64,000 nt of DNA from Cricetomys ansorgei (lineage: Eukaryota > Chordata > Mammalia > Rodentia > Nesomyidae), in contig JAMJFZ010003581.1 in assembly GCA_026225945.1 (NCBI GenBank), forward strand, positions 12,373,001-12,437,000. Direction: 5' to 3'. The notes under the pieces were generated by a model that saw only the letters and a program-made list of their open reading frames with translations, was not told the DNA's origin and did not search any database. Numbering within the stretch: the stretch's first letter is position 1; every line of letters starts with the position of its first letter. The translations under genes and the position numbers were made by a program. Positions 1 through 10,439 of this stretch are shown one piece after another.

Positions 1-539
1 AGCCACAAAAGAAGAATGTGAACCAGGGACTCTTGTGGAGAGCCACAAACCCTTTCGCAAGTAGGAAGAATGTTTGCGAAGCTAAGATGCTAATAACAGC
101 AAAGCCAAGTGAGACAGGTTCCTCCCAGGGCACTGTGCTAATACAATGAAAAAGTGACACCTGAGCGTGTCTTAATGCTTGCAGAAATTTGCATAAAACT
201 GAGGTTGTTCAGACCTGTGGGTGTTGCCTTTTTAAAAAATGTGCCTGGTAATGTGACATAATATTATGCACAATACACATTTGCTTTTATAATCCCATAT
301 GCTCTGGCAAACTTAGCATTTTAGAGCAAAGGCTTTGTTATGCGAGGTCCTCACTGAATCATATTGATGATGGAGCCATCCTCCATCTTTCTGAACACGA
401 GGAGCTGACGGCCTATGACAGTGGAGCAGCTCTGTTAGGCGGCTTCTGTACTCTGAGGGTATTTCTTGAGGACAATCAGATGCCCAAGGTTTAGTGTAAT
501 TAATCAAGTATGTATCTCTGCTGTGGAGAGCCTGTGTCT
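1..539. other. single-copy sequence, no gene seen
   Basis: No interspersed repeat or gene recognised. Short open frames exist on both strands, but none has splice-like boundaries or a familiar protein motif. Confidence 0.4.
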
Positions 540-890
540 GGGTTACTTTTCTGTTGCTGTGATAAAGCACCACCACCAAGGCAACTGATAGAAGGAAGGG
601 GTTATTTGGGGCTTCGAATTCAAGGGGATAGGAGTCCATCCCCATCACGGTGGGGAGCAGGAAAGCAAACAGGCATGGTGTTGGAGCAGCAGCCAAGAGT
701 TCACAATCCGATCAACAAGGAGAGAGCACATGGGGAACGATGTGAGCTTTTGAGACCTTAGGCCAAGATAGTGGTGACACACTTCCTCCACCAAGGCCAC
801 ACCTCCTAATCCTTCCCAAATAGCCACCTCCTGGGGACCACGTATTCAAATGCCAGAGACTTATGGAGCCATCTCATTCAAACTATCACA
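540..890 (-). mobile_element. L1 3' end fragment (murid Lx-type)
   Basis: The + strand begins with 'ctgttgctgtgataaagcac' and passes through 'cacacttcctccaccaaggc', 'ggccacacctcctaat' and 'cattcaaactatcaca'. This is the reverse complement of the common murid L1 3' UTR that ends in 'ggtcatggtgtttt' plus a tail. The fragment has no ORF2, so it is a short 5'-truncated insertion. Family is recognised from memory; the exact subfamily is uncertain. Confidence 0.75.
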
Positions 891-1012
891 GCCTAGAACT
901 GGGGTCACTAGTACGAGAGTGTTAAATAGCTAACTTTAGACACACTATTAGTCAAGTGAAGACTTAGCAAGCTTGGATGTTGGGCAATAATCAAATATCT
1001 ACAGTAACAGGT

Positions 1013-1406
1013 TGTCCTAGTCTGCCTTTGTTTTTATGATAAAGACTATGACCAAAAGCAATTTGTAGAGGAAATGGTTTAAATCTTACAGCTTACAGTC
1101 CATCATAAAGGTAAGTCAGAACAGGAACTTAAGGCAGAAACCTGGAGACAGGAGCTGAATCAGAGACCTTGGAAGAATACTGCTTACTGGCTTGTTCTCC
1201 TCCGCTTGCTCAGACAGCTTTCTCATACAACCCAGGACCACTTTCCTGGGGATGACACCACCCACAGTGGGCTGAACCATCCACATACTTATTAATCAAG
1301 AAAATGCACTAGACTTGGATGGAAGCATTTTCTCAACTAAAGTCCCCTCTTCCCCAATGAACACAGCCTATGTCAAGTTGACAAAACTTGACCAGCACAC
1401 AGGTCA
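1013..1406 (-). mobile_element. L1 3' end fragment (murid Lx-type)
   Basis: Diverged second copy in the same orientation. It contains 'gactatgaccaaaagcaat', 'tttctcatacaacccaggac', 'ccacccacagtgggctga', 'aagaaaatgcac' and 'gtcaagttgacaaaac', in the order expected for the reversed L1 3' UTR. The 67-codon frame at 1315-1518 lies partly in it and is not a gene. Confidence 0.8.
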
Positions 1407-1531
1407 ACTCAGCACAGCTTTACATAAAACCCATGACATCTTCAGTCCACGTTCTCCACAGAGGCACCTCAGCACTATAGAGTCAGCTCTCTCCACAGAA
1501 GCGCCACTTTCCCTTTAGAGTAAGCTGTCTG

Positions 1532-1942
1532 ACTTAGGGTTTCTATTACTGCAATGAAATACCATGACCAAAAAACAAGTTGGGGAGAAAGGGGTTTGTT
1601 TAGCTTATACTTCCTCGTTGCTGTTCATCAGCAAAGGAAGTCAGGACAAGAAGGGCAGGGCAGGAACCTGGAGGCAGGAGCTAATGCAGAGGTCATGGAG
1701 GAATGCTGTCTACTGACTTGCTCCTCAATGATTTCTAAGCCTGCTTTCTTATAGAACCCAGGACCACCAGCCCAGGGATGATACCACCTGTAACATACTG
1801 GGCCCTCCCCAGTCAATCACTAATTAAGAAAATGCCTTACCACTGGATCTTATTGAGGCATTTTCTCAATTGAGGTTCCCTCCTTTCAGATAATTCTAAT
1901 TTGTATGCCGTGTTGACATAAGACTAGTGAGCACACAGGTTG
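1532..1942 (-). mobile_element. L1 3' end fragment (murid Lx-type)
   Basis: Third copy in the same orientation, better preserved. It starts 'cttagggtttctattactgc' and contains 'gcaggaacctggaggcagga', 'ttcttatagaacccaggacc' and 'gttgacataagactagtg'. About 125 bp of unrelated sequence separates it from the preceding copy. The small frames across it on both strands (for example 1554-1754 +) are repeat-derived. Confidence 0.85.
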
Positions 1943-2097
1943 TCTAGCTTGAATCTGGAAGACAGAAGAAGTGAGAGCTTGTGTGGATTTCTAAATCTTA
2001 GCTTTCTAAACTTTCTTAATGGGATCCCATGCTGAATGACATGTGGCCCCTAATCTTGGGAAAAGATGTTCAGCTAAATTAATTTAGGAAAGCTAAG
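1943..2097. other. spacer between L1 fragment and LTR
   Basis: AT-rich, no repeat recognised. It is the 5' flank of the LTR that starts at 2098. Confidence 0.3.
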
Positions 2098-2880
2098 TGT
2101 AGAGGAATTTGTAGTCCTCTAATTTGGTAGCATGGCTGTTCTAGGGTAAAAAGAATGTTGGTATATACTTTTAATCCCAGTATTCAGAAAACAGTGATGG
2201 CACACATATTTAATCCCAATATTCAGATGGTGGTGGTACATGCCTTTAATCTCAGCACTTGGGAGACAGGAAGCAGAGCTCAGAAGGAGTTAGTGTCAGA
2301 CAGGAAATGACTTCTGAGATGAGTCAGAGTGAAGGGCAGGCAAAGTGACAAATAAAAGGAAGAATTAGCAGAGTGAGGGTATGCTCAACTCTCATGATAT
2401 AAAGGCAGGCTCTCAGCTCAGAGAGAGAGAGCTCAGAGAGTCAGGATAAGAGGCAGAGACACAGAGGTAGCTTAGTAGAAGTCAGTATCAGATAGGAAGA
2501 GTGAATCAGTTTGAAGCTGAGCTGAGCAGTTCAGTCAGAGAAGTTTCAGGAGTCAGCCAGAGTCTGTCAAAGTTAGAAGAGTTCGGTCAGAAACAGTCAG
2601 CTGGTTCAGAAGGTCTGTTTGAACCAGTCAGCCTGGAGCCAGAACAGCAAGTAAGTTAAACCAGAAGAGTCAGAGTTTAGAAGAAGCTATTCACAGTGGC
2701 TCAGACAGCAGTGAGACTCAGAGATTTCGAGGTTCTAGATTGTGTGGAGACTGAGCCTGAAGCCTTAAGAATAGATTGAAATAGAGATTGAAATGCTCCA
2801 GGGCTCCAGGACTAGAACTGGTAATTGAATTAATCAAAGAATAAAAAACCTTTGGACCTGAATGAATGTCTGTGGCTACA
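2098..2880 (+). mobile_element. endogenous retrovirus LTR, ERVK-like (RMER17-type?)
   Basis: A 783-bp segment bounded by TGTAG at 2098 and CTACA ending at 2880, a 5-bp inverted terminal repeat of the usual TG...CA form. A TATA-like motif 'gatataaag' lies near 2396, and AATAAA is at 2840-2845, about 35 bp before the end. The 3' flank begins with a primer-binding-site-like motif. The middle is purine-rich with recurrent 'gtcag' and 'agtcagag' words. These features together support a retroviral LTR. The RMER17 name is a guess from memory. No gag, pol or env reading is visible downstream, so the proviral body is missing. Confidence 0.65.
2160..2268 (+). repeat. three B1-like tandem words inside the LTR
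   Basis: Three successive variants of 'tttaatcccag/tattcag' occur at roughly 2168, 2208 and 2246 (ttttaatcccagtattcag, atttaatcccaatattcag, ctttaatctcagcacttgg). They resemble the B1 SINE box repeated at about 38-40 bp spacing within the presumed U3 region. They could be an old B1 piece that was duplicated or part of the LTR consensus. Confidence 0.5.
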
Positions 2881-2881
2881 C

Positions 2882-2900
2882 TGGTGCCCAACATGATTGG
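2882..2900 (+). other. decayed retroviral primer binding site, lysine-tRNA type
   Basis: 'tggtgcccaacatgattgg' starts one base after the LTR's terminal CA. Its first 14 bases fit a lysine-tRNA primer binding site except at two positions, both explicable as CpG decay. This supports a 5' LTR with lost internal sequence over a solo LTR. The complementarity is judged from memory. Confidence 0.55.
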
Positions 2901-5539
2901 ACGGTCACAGTTAAGTTTACTCAGGACTTAACAGATATGCTTTATATGTGAACGAGCCTTGTAATCTCAACATTTCTCAAACTCAGAAACCCCTTTCCCT
3001 GAGCACACGGCAGAAGTGGCACTGGGAAGGAAGTATGTTGAGAAGCACTGCTCCAACGTGTTTTGTCCGACAGGGGACCTTATTAAAACCCAGTAAAGAG
3101 GCAGAAGTTGAGAGGCTGTAGAATTGCATTCTGGCAACAGTTCCTGTTCACCCGCTCCTTGTTCCTACCAGAATTTGAGCTTCTTTTAGTTTATTTTTTA
3201 CTACAGGTATGTTGTCTGAAATGAATGGCCCCAGATTTAAGTTTGTGAAAACTTGTGGAGCCTCAGGCTATAATTTGAAATGGTGAGAAATAATTTAGCT
3301 AATTGGACTGAGGTGTGGCCCTCACAACTCTTGATCACCTGCATAAACTCCATTAGTTTGAAGATAAATTGTGCAGTATAAAAGGTGTGCAAGTGGCTGG
3401 GGCTGGGTAGGATTGCCCTCACTTGCTAAGGCAGCAGAAACTAATTCAGCCTGACCATGTGCCACTGCTGGTGACTTGCGAATCTATTTGAAAATGTTTG
3501 CCAGTTCCACAATAGAGTGTGAAACATCAACAGTACGGACCACATGAGAATGTGGGACCAAGAAGGTTCTGTTCACACCCACTGATCATGGTGAGGCACT
3601 GGGGAGAAAGGATTCTCAGGTCGGCTACGTACAGGTGTTTCCGTTGTCTAGGTCTGTTTTGTTTTGTGCTTTTCTGTAGACATTCACAAGGTTGTTGTAA
3701 ACTTAGTCCTGCTTAGTAATTGTGATGTACTCAATTGGCCCTGCTCATTATACTGTTAAAACTTAAGCTTGAAAAATAATATTACTTTGTTCCTTTATGC
3801 AACTTTGGGGGAGGCGAATAAAGCATTAAAAATGGGATTTGGGGCAGAGAACAATCAGTGTAACTCACTAAGATGCACTGATATTGTTCTTCTTTATAAA
3901 GGGCTTAGAGCGAGAGCCACAAAATCCAGGGTTTTTAAATGAAGAGGAATGAGGTCTGATAAAAGTTGATTACAGACTAGATATATGCTATTTATATAAA
4001 CTTGAGAAACTGTACATTTTGAAAAAAAATTTGTTTACATAATCACATATCAGCAGCCTTGAGAATTTAAAAAGAGCTAAGGGAACACCAAAAGCATGCC
4101 GTTCATGAAAGCTGGATAATGCAGAAAAGGACACACAGCAGTGCTATCTCCTTCAAGGTATGCCGCTCAGACGCCTTGACTTGGAATGAGTCGATTCTCA
4201 GATTGCCAAATGGGCACAATTTGGGATTCAAGGTCTGTGTTAGGACCTATCTTCGAACCCTTACTTTTCAAGGCTGATACCCTTCTTGCTTCATCTCCTT
4301 GGGATGTAAATAATTGCTCACACTGGTTATGATTGAGAGAAGAGGCATTTGGAAATGAATTTCCTATGTGCACTTTGTTAATCAAAATAAGGAAGTGCCA
4401 ATATAGTAAACTTTATGGGAGACTGGGCAACATCTTTGGAATGATATTTATTTTTGTATATTAAGAAATAAGAGAGAAAATATCTAATAGCTTAAAAGAT
4501 TGTTTGGATTATGTGTGTGGTTTGGGAAGCCAGGGCAATAAGTAAACTTTCATTAAAAAGACAAAACAGAAAGAATTTCTGTTCCATGGTAGATGGTGTC
4601 ATCAAATTCACAACTTATGGAGGAAGGCAAAGCAAAATGGCAGCTGAAAGGCTCTCCCATAGTCTCTCCTCACACACACACCAAGCTGAGCAGTTGTTCT
4701 TAGACCAAACTACCTCCATTTGAGTGAAGGAAATCGGTGAGCCATTGCAGGGTCTGATGTTAGTGTAACAGACCATAGAGGTTAACTGAAGAAGGGAGGA
4801 AGGAAAGGACTCCTGTTCCCCACACGTACTCCCTGAAGTAGTCTGGAGAGCAACTGCTCACTTGGGTGAAGGGGAGAAAACAAAGCCCAGTCCTTAGATT
4901 TGAAACCTAATACCAGACCTTCCACAGACCCAGTACAATGTGACGCTCCCTGGCCCCTACTGACAAAAGAGTACCCATGGACCAAACTGCTAGAACTGAT
5001 GAACAAACAGACTCCGTCACTCCTCCAACTTAGGCAGCTGAGCATGAGAGGGATGGAGCTGGGGAATGAGGAGTGGGATAGGAGGATGCTACCCAGTGGC
5101 ACAGGGCTTTGTCTTGAAGCCCAGATGGAGTCTCAAGACCAGATCTTTCATTAGGTAGAGACCACTACACTGGTAGGAACTGGTGTTCATTTTAGCTATA
5201 TTAGCTCCAGCCTTGGAGTATCTTCTGTGGCTTTGAGACTCAGGTGTAACCCAGTTCAGTGTCAGCCTTGAGGGGTAAGAGATTATTTCTGCCACCCAGT
5301 CTATAACCTTGGGCAACATGTTCATGCATGACTTTTGAAGAGCTCTGAGAGGAAACACGTTTGTATCCAGTAGAACAGATTTATGTTTCTGCTGTACCAC
5401 CACTGACAGGGTATGGGTCTCAGGGGACCCACTGAGTCTGTGCAGGTCTTTGTAATTATAAGACTATCCAGATTAGCATCAACCCAGGTGGTCAGAGAAC
5501 TGTTTAACCAATGCTAGTCCAATCTCAGGTCTGTCTTGA
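2901..5539. other. 2.6 kb single-copy sequence, no gene seen
   Basis: No recognisable rodent repeat. Open frames such as 4782-5102 (-) and 5089-5403 (-) lack familiar domains and overlap frames on the other strand. They look like chance frames in moderately GC-rich DNA. No convincing exon or promoter was seen. Confidence 0.4.
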
Positions 5540-5818
5540 TTAGGTTAAGTGCTGTGTGAAGATTAAGTCCATTGTGGGTGGCATCATTCCCTAGGCTTGG
5601 TTCCTAGACTGTATGAGAATGGAGAAGTGAAAAATAAGCATACATTCATTCCTCTGCAGATTTGAAAGGACTGTTTGAAGTTCCTTCCATGCAATATATA
5701 TATATTATATATATAATATATATAATCTGAACTTGTAATCTGAATAAGCCTTTTTTCCTCTAAATTGCTTTTTGACAGGGTATTTTATAACAGCAAAAGA
5801 AATGAAACTAGGACACAT
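5540..5818 (+). mobile_element. L1 3' end with embedded AT tract
   Basis: Contains 'gattaagtccattgtgggtg', 'cattccctaggcttggttcc' and the terminal 'gggtattttataacagc' ... 'gaaatgaaactaggaca', the second common type of murid L1 3' UTR in sense orientation. The usual AATAAA region has become 'gaataagcc'. An AT tract interrupts it. Confidence 0.75.
5693..5726. repeat. (AT)n tract, self-complementary
   Basis: About 34 bp of alternating A/T with two one-base phase shifts ('atattatatata', 'taatatatat'), lying inside the L1 3' end. Confidence 0.9.
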
Positions 5819-5865
5819 CCCCATACTAGATGTTGAATTCAATCCTTACTGTAAAGAGGAAAAAA

Positions 5866-5891
5866 TACACACACATACACACACACACACA
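5866..5891. repeat. short (CA)n microsatellite
   Basis: Imperfect CA tract with one 'cat' interruption. Confidence 0.9.
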
Positions 5892-5914
5892 ATCATTGAG
5901 TGCCTTTTTCTTGT

Positions 5915-5988
5915 AGAATAGAAGAACAAAACAGGAGGACTACCTGACCTCAAAATATACTAAGCTGTACTAACAAAAGTAGCATGTT
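5915..5988 (+). mobile_element. L1 ORF2 fragment, 5' part of an interrupted L1
   Basis: 'ggaggactacctgacctcaa' and 'tactaagctgtactaacaaa' match the end of a typical mammalian L1 ORF2 in sense orientation. The reading frame is broken. Sequence from the same part of L1 resumes after 6320, so SINE insertions split this copy. Confidence 0.6.
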
Positions 5989-5994
5989 AAGCAT

Positions 5995-6166
5995 GAAAAG
6001 ATGGCTCAGTCTTTGCAGAGGACTCAGGTTCCATTCACAAAATTCACATGTCACATTGTAGCTTACAAACATCTGTAACTCTAGTTTTAGAGGGTCCAGT
6101 GAGTTCTTCTGGCCTCCATGGGCACCAGGCATGCACATGGTACACATAAATAGAATCAGGGAAAAA
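5995..6166 (+). mobile_element. B3/B2-type SINE
   Basis: Starts 'gaaaagatggctcagtcttt', then 'cagaggactcaggttcc' (tRNA-like B box) and the 3' part 'ttcttctggcctccatgggc', 'accaggcatgcacatggtac'. It is full length or nearly so, with an A-rich end, and is inserted in L1 sequence. Confidence 0.8.
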
Positions 6167-6171
6167 CACAT

Positions 6172-6318
6172 TTACACACAGGGCTTCTCTGCTGTAACTC
6201 TGGCTGTCCTGCTGGAACTCACTCTGTAGACCAGGCTGGCCTTGAATTCACAGAGATCCACCTGCCTCTGCCTCCCAAGTGCTGGGATTAAAGGTATGGG
6301 CCACCACCGCCCATCTGA
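6172..6318 (-). mobile_element. B1 SINE
   Basis: Reads in reverse as a B1: 'gtagaccaggctggccttga', 'cctgcctctgcctcccaagt' and 'gctgggattaaaggtatggg'. It ends in 'ccaccaccgcccatctg'. Nearly full-length, about 145 bp, directly abutting the preceding B3. Confidence 0.9.
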
Positions 6319-7062
6319 AATAGTCATTTCTTAAGAGGAGATGCTCAGCCAGTCAAAGTATGCTTAATAGAATTCAGCATCTGTATGATCAGAAAAATAC
6401 AAATAAAAACCACAACAGATAGCACTTACCCAGTAAAAATGGCTGCTGTCCAAGAAACAAAACAGATAAATGATGAAGACAAGGAGTTTGAGAGCAGGAG
6501 AGCAGATAATGCTTGCAAGTCATTGGAAGGAATGCAAATTAGGATATCCATTTTGGAAACAATATGGAGGATCCTCAAAAAATTAAAAACAGAAGTAACA
6601 TGACCCAGCAACCCATCATATATTCCATGTTGAAGAGATACTTGCACTTCCATGTTTATTGCAACACCATTTACAGTAACCAAGAAACTGAAGCAACTAC
6701 AGGGTCCATCATCCAACGAGTGGATAAAGAAAGTACGTTCTATACAGTGGGACACTGTTGGACCATCAAAAGAATGAAATCATCTCACTTACAGAAATGT
6801 GGTCGGAGCTGGAGGTAATTATGCTAAATGAGCTCTACCAAAGAAAGAAATATGCCATATGATCTCACTGATTCGATGTATAAAATAGTTGATCTTATAG
6901 ATTGAGAGTAGCGTGGTGCTTCTGGGGGTCCCGGCTCCGAAAGCACAGTGCTGAGTTGTTAACGGGAGCAGGGAGGTGAGTTATGATTGGACTGTGCAGA
7001 GCAATGGGCCCTGTACATTCAAACAGCTAGAGGAAAGGACTGTGAAAGCTTTAACCATGAAT
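6319..7062 (+). mobile_element. L1 ORF2 3' end and 3' UTR, continuation of the interrupted L1
   Basis: Contains decayed L1 landmarks in order: 'caaataaaaaccacaacag', 'aacaatatggaggatcctca', 'ccatgtttattgcaacacc', 'gtggataaagaaag', 'aaaagaatgaaatcatctc' and 'tatgatctcactgattcg'. ORF2 is broken by stops and indels. It shares orientation with the 5915-5988 piece. Confidence 0.8.
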
Positions 7063-7402
7063 AATTGATCAACGAGGAGGGAAATGTCTTGTATATGAAT
7101 GGATGTGGTGCATGCACACATGTGCGGGGATATGCATGCCTATGCATGTGTGGAAGCCAGAGGAGGACACTGGGTATGTTGACCTATCATTCTCCTCCTG
7201 ATTCCCTTGATACAGCTTCTCATTGAACATGGATCTAGGTTGGCAGCTGGTAAGCCACAACGCTATGCCTGTCTCCGTCACAGCTCTGGAGTGTGTGTGT
7301 GTATCCATAACCAACTTGTTATGTGGGTGCTGGGGATTTGAACCCAGGTCCTCACACTTGTGCAGCAAACTCTTACCTGCTGAACCGTCTCATCACTCCC
7401 AA
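7063..7402 (-). mobile_element. B4/RSINE-type composite SINE
   Basis: Reversed SINE about 330 bp long. It includes 'gaagccagaggaggacac' near 7153, 'aggttggcagctggtaagcc', 'gtgggtgctggggatttgaa', 'cccaggtcctcacacttgtg' and the reversed tRNA-like head 'cctgctgaaccgtctcatca'. Confidence 0.75.
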
Positions 7403-8537
7403 AATGAGTAGGTTTAACCTGATTTAAATAGTGTGCAACATATTCACAAATCAAACAGTAAATGCTACCTTATTAATGTGTGTAACAACTGTGTTTTAAT
7501 ATAGCAATAAAAACAAATGGTTTCAATTTTAAAATTTTGGAATATTACCATAAAATGTATTTTTTTCTTTACTTGATGGGACATTTACACAAAGTCTGAT
7601 ATCTACTGAATTTTCTGTCTTGTTACTACCTTTCTTGTACACGCCTTTTAGATTTTACTTTCTGCCCATACTCCTGAAAGGTACTTTGTCCAGCTTAGCA
7701 GACCTTAATGAATACTATAAATATCACAGCTGATACAGCATTGCCACTTAAAATCAGTACCACAACCAAAATAAAACAAAAATCAAAGAAAGTCGTGTTC
7801 TGTTGTAGCTCTGCCTTGTGACCTATTTTTTCTTTTTAAATCTGGAATCTTCTGACATGATTTAAATCTCTTAAAATGCATTGGCTCATCAGCTAAGGAT
7901 AATGTGGAGCTAATCGGCATTGTCACACAGGGCAATTTGATTTTTCCTTCGTTGCTGCAGGTCCTTGGGTTTTCTAAGTAGGTACAGGTTAAGGGAACAC
8001 CGTTTGGGTCTTCTGAAAATTCCCTGGAAGCTCCCACAAGGAAGCAGTCACTATTTTCCTCTTCAGGGCTCTGAAAACTCAACGTCTCCTCTACCTATCC
8101 ATCTGGTTCCACCCCTGGAAAAGGCAGCCTCACAGAGTTCACGTGCTCTTTAAGGAAGGAGAGGGCAATGTGGATGGCGGCAGTTGGATCACAAAAGTTT
8201 GGCCAGAGGTAAACCAATGAAAATGAATAATGGGCTCTGAGAGTTAAAACCCAGACCGTTTCAAGAGAGGCTCCAGAGTGGAGCCAGCCCTCATTCCATA
8301 CAGAGCACCACATTGTAAAAGGTCTGCTTTAAAACTCAAAAAGGATGAAGATGCAAAAATTACTGCCCAAACTGTCAGACAGCTCGCTGCTTGTCCCTGA
8401 TGAACAACCAGCACATCCTCCCCCTGCCTCAGGTACTTGGGAGCTATTGTCAGAGACCTTCACCTCCAAGGGGAAGGCTGAGTTCTCTGGGAACCCTTGC
8501 TATTGAGAGAGTCATTTTCTTTGTCTCTCATTTCGTT

Positions 8538-8541
<4 letters not shown>
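7403..8541. other. single-copy sequence, no gene seen
   Basis: AT-rich 7403-7800, more balanced after. No repeat recognised. Short frames on both strands at 7783-8313 overlap one another and show no known motif. Confidence 0.4.

Positions 8542-8588
<47 letters not shown>
8542..8588. repeat. (GT)23 microsatellite
   Basis: About 47 bp of uninterrupted GT, adjoining the 3' side of a reversed SINE. It creates the valine/cysteine-rich frames at 8391-8718, which are not genes. Confidence 0.95.
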
Positions 8589-8876
8589 GTGCATGAGGGT
8601 AAACGTGTGTGAGCACACAAAAGGGGGGTTTGCTTGTGAAGACCTTGGGATGAGGTCAGAATCATGCTTGATTTCTCTTCACCTATTCGCTGGATCTCTC
8701 AAATCTACAGCTCACTAGTCAGTTTGTTCAAGGGACCTGCTGTCTCTGCATTCTGAGTCCGAATTACAGAGGGGCTGCAACACCCACCCAGCATTCACTG
8801 GGGCTTGGGGATTCCAACTCTAGAGTTTATGACTGGACACAGGTGCTTTAATCACTGAGCCATCCCCCAGCTCCTC
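8589..8876 (-). mobile_element. B4/RSINE-type composite SINE, diverged
   Basis: Reversed element: 'ctcactagtcagtttgttca', 'cctgctgtctctgcattctg', 'ttggggattccaactctag' and the head 'ttaatcactgagccatcccc'. The 3' tail side carries the (GT)n tract. Confidence 0.65.
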
Positions 8877-9291
8877 CTCAAGCTCCTTGATGTCTGTCAG
8901 AAGTGACCATAGTGTTTTGAAATTGTCTTTAGTGGCTTGTGTTTTATGTAGCACTGGACTCAAATATTTCTTCTCTTTTGTACCCATCAGCTCTTGAGAT
9001 GAAGTTCATCGCCTCTTGGTGATGAGCCCCAGAAAGCAGAGGGAGCTGGAGCTGGAAAGCAACACAATGACCGGAATGTGTAGGGAGCGAACTTGGCAGC
9101 CAGGTCACTGATTTTGGAACAATGAAATGTTAAAAGAGTGGTTTCTCTTTCTTGGAGCCTTTTCTCAGGCGTGAGTAAGAGACGGATGACAGCATGCACA
9201 ACCCTGAGGGTCAGAATCCAGTCATGAGAGTGTTTGTACTCACTGGCACAAGGATTAGCAGTGTCACAGGACAATGGGCTAGAATAGTACT
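8877..9291. other. single-copy sequence, no gene seen
   Basis: No repeat recognised. A 116-codon minus frame spans 8987-9337 but runs into the L1 fragment and has no recognisable domain. Confidence 0.35.
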
Positions 9292-9645
9292 TTAGTTTGC
9301 TTCCTGTTGCTGTGATTAACACTATGACCAAAAGCAAAAGGGTTTATTTCAGCCCACAACTAAATGGAGGGAAGTTAGAGAAGTGGCTCACGGCAAGAGC
9401 TAAAGCGAAGGTCATGGAGGAGCACTGCTACTGACTTGCTCTGCATGGCTTGCTCAGCTTGCTTTCTTATAACACCCAGGACCACCTGCCCAGGCATGGC
9501 GCTGCCTACAGTGGGCCGAGACCTTCCACATCAACCATTAATTAAGAAAATAACCTCCAGACTTGCCTACAGGCCAACCTGGTGAAGGCATTTCCTCAAT
9601 TGAGGTGTTCTCTTTCCAGATAACTGACTCTAACTCATTTCAAGT
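9292..9645 (-). mobile_element. L1 3' end fragment (murid Lx-type)
   Basis: Starts 'tttgcttcctgttgctgtga' and contains 'ctatgaccaaaagcaaaagg', 'cttataacacccaggaccac', 'gtgggccgagaccttcca' and 'cattaattaagaaaataacc'. Confidence 0.8.
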
Positions 9646-9834
9646 TTAGAAACACAACAGTAAACATAGAAAGCTACAAACTAAGTCAAAGAAGCTAATG
9701 TAGCTTTATTTTAAAAGCAAAATGCAGAATGACATGGGGAAATTTAATTGCGAAACAAAACTTGAGCTAGATCCTGCGATGATTTCTAAAGGCGCCACTG
9801 TGGAATGGCAGGCGAAAAGTGTCATTCGCAGGGT

Positions 9835-10018
9835 TTTGAGCTGGGCTCTGAAGGACGAGGAGGTTTTCATGAATGGGCAGAAGAGGCTGCCCAGCTTCAG
9901 AGACGGAGAATGCACATAGCTATGGGAGGGACATAGGACACTTGACTAAAAGGGCCATATGCCTTACACCGAGGAGTGCATCGTGACCAACACACAGTAG
10001 GTGTTCTGGAAATGTTTG
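9835..10018 (+). mobile_element. L2-like ancient LINE remnant
   Basis: 'gagctgggctctgaaggacg' and 'acacacagtaggtgttctgg' recall the L2 3' end ('agtaggtgctcaataaat'). Strongly decayed. The frame 9722-9919 (+) covers part of it and is not convincing as a gene. Confidence 0.4.
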
Positions 10019-10334
10019 AAGATGAAGGAAAAAGAGGTTGGGGAACCTGTGGGATGAGACAAGACGTCGGAAAGCCAGCACCTAATGGGCAAGGCAGATT
10101 CCAAGCACAGGTAGTGATGATAATTCAGCCGACAGAAGCAGAAAAGTCAGCAAAAGCTGACCTGGGAGAGAATGGAACAGAAACTTCCAGAAACTCCTCC
10201 TTCTTCAAGGGTGAAAGTTACTGAACCCTGCTGAGGAAGCCACCCCGACTGACTGGTAGAGCTCACTTTCTAACATGAGGTGATTCCGTTTGAGCCCCGG
10301 CCCGGTAGCTCTCCATCTGTGAAAGGACTCTGCA

Positions 10335-10432
10335 AGCCGCCCCTGAGTCTAAATTTCCTCACCTGGACAGCGGGTTTCAGAAAATACTCACTTGGTAGAG
10401 TTGAGGTGAAAATCATGATTTGAGTGCCAAGA
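10335..10432 (+). mobile_element. MIR SINE remnant
   Basis: 'cctgagtctaaatttcctca', 'cctggacagcgggtt' and 'gagttgaggtgaaaatcatg' follow the order of the MIR 3' half (cctcagtttcctcatctg ... ttgtgaggattaaatgag). Confidence 0.55.
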
Positions 10433-10439
10433 CCCTTCT

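Noticed and set aside
8391..8718. Cys/Val-rich frames
   Set aside because: Created by the (GT)23 tract.
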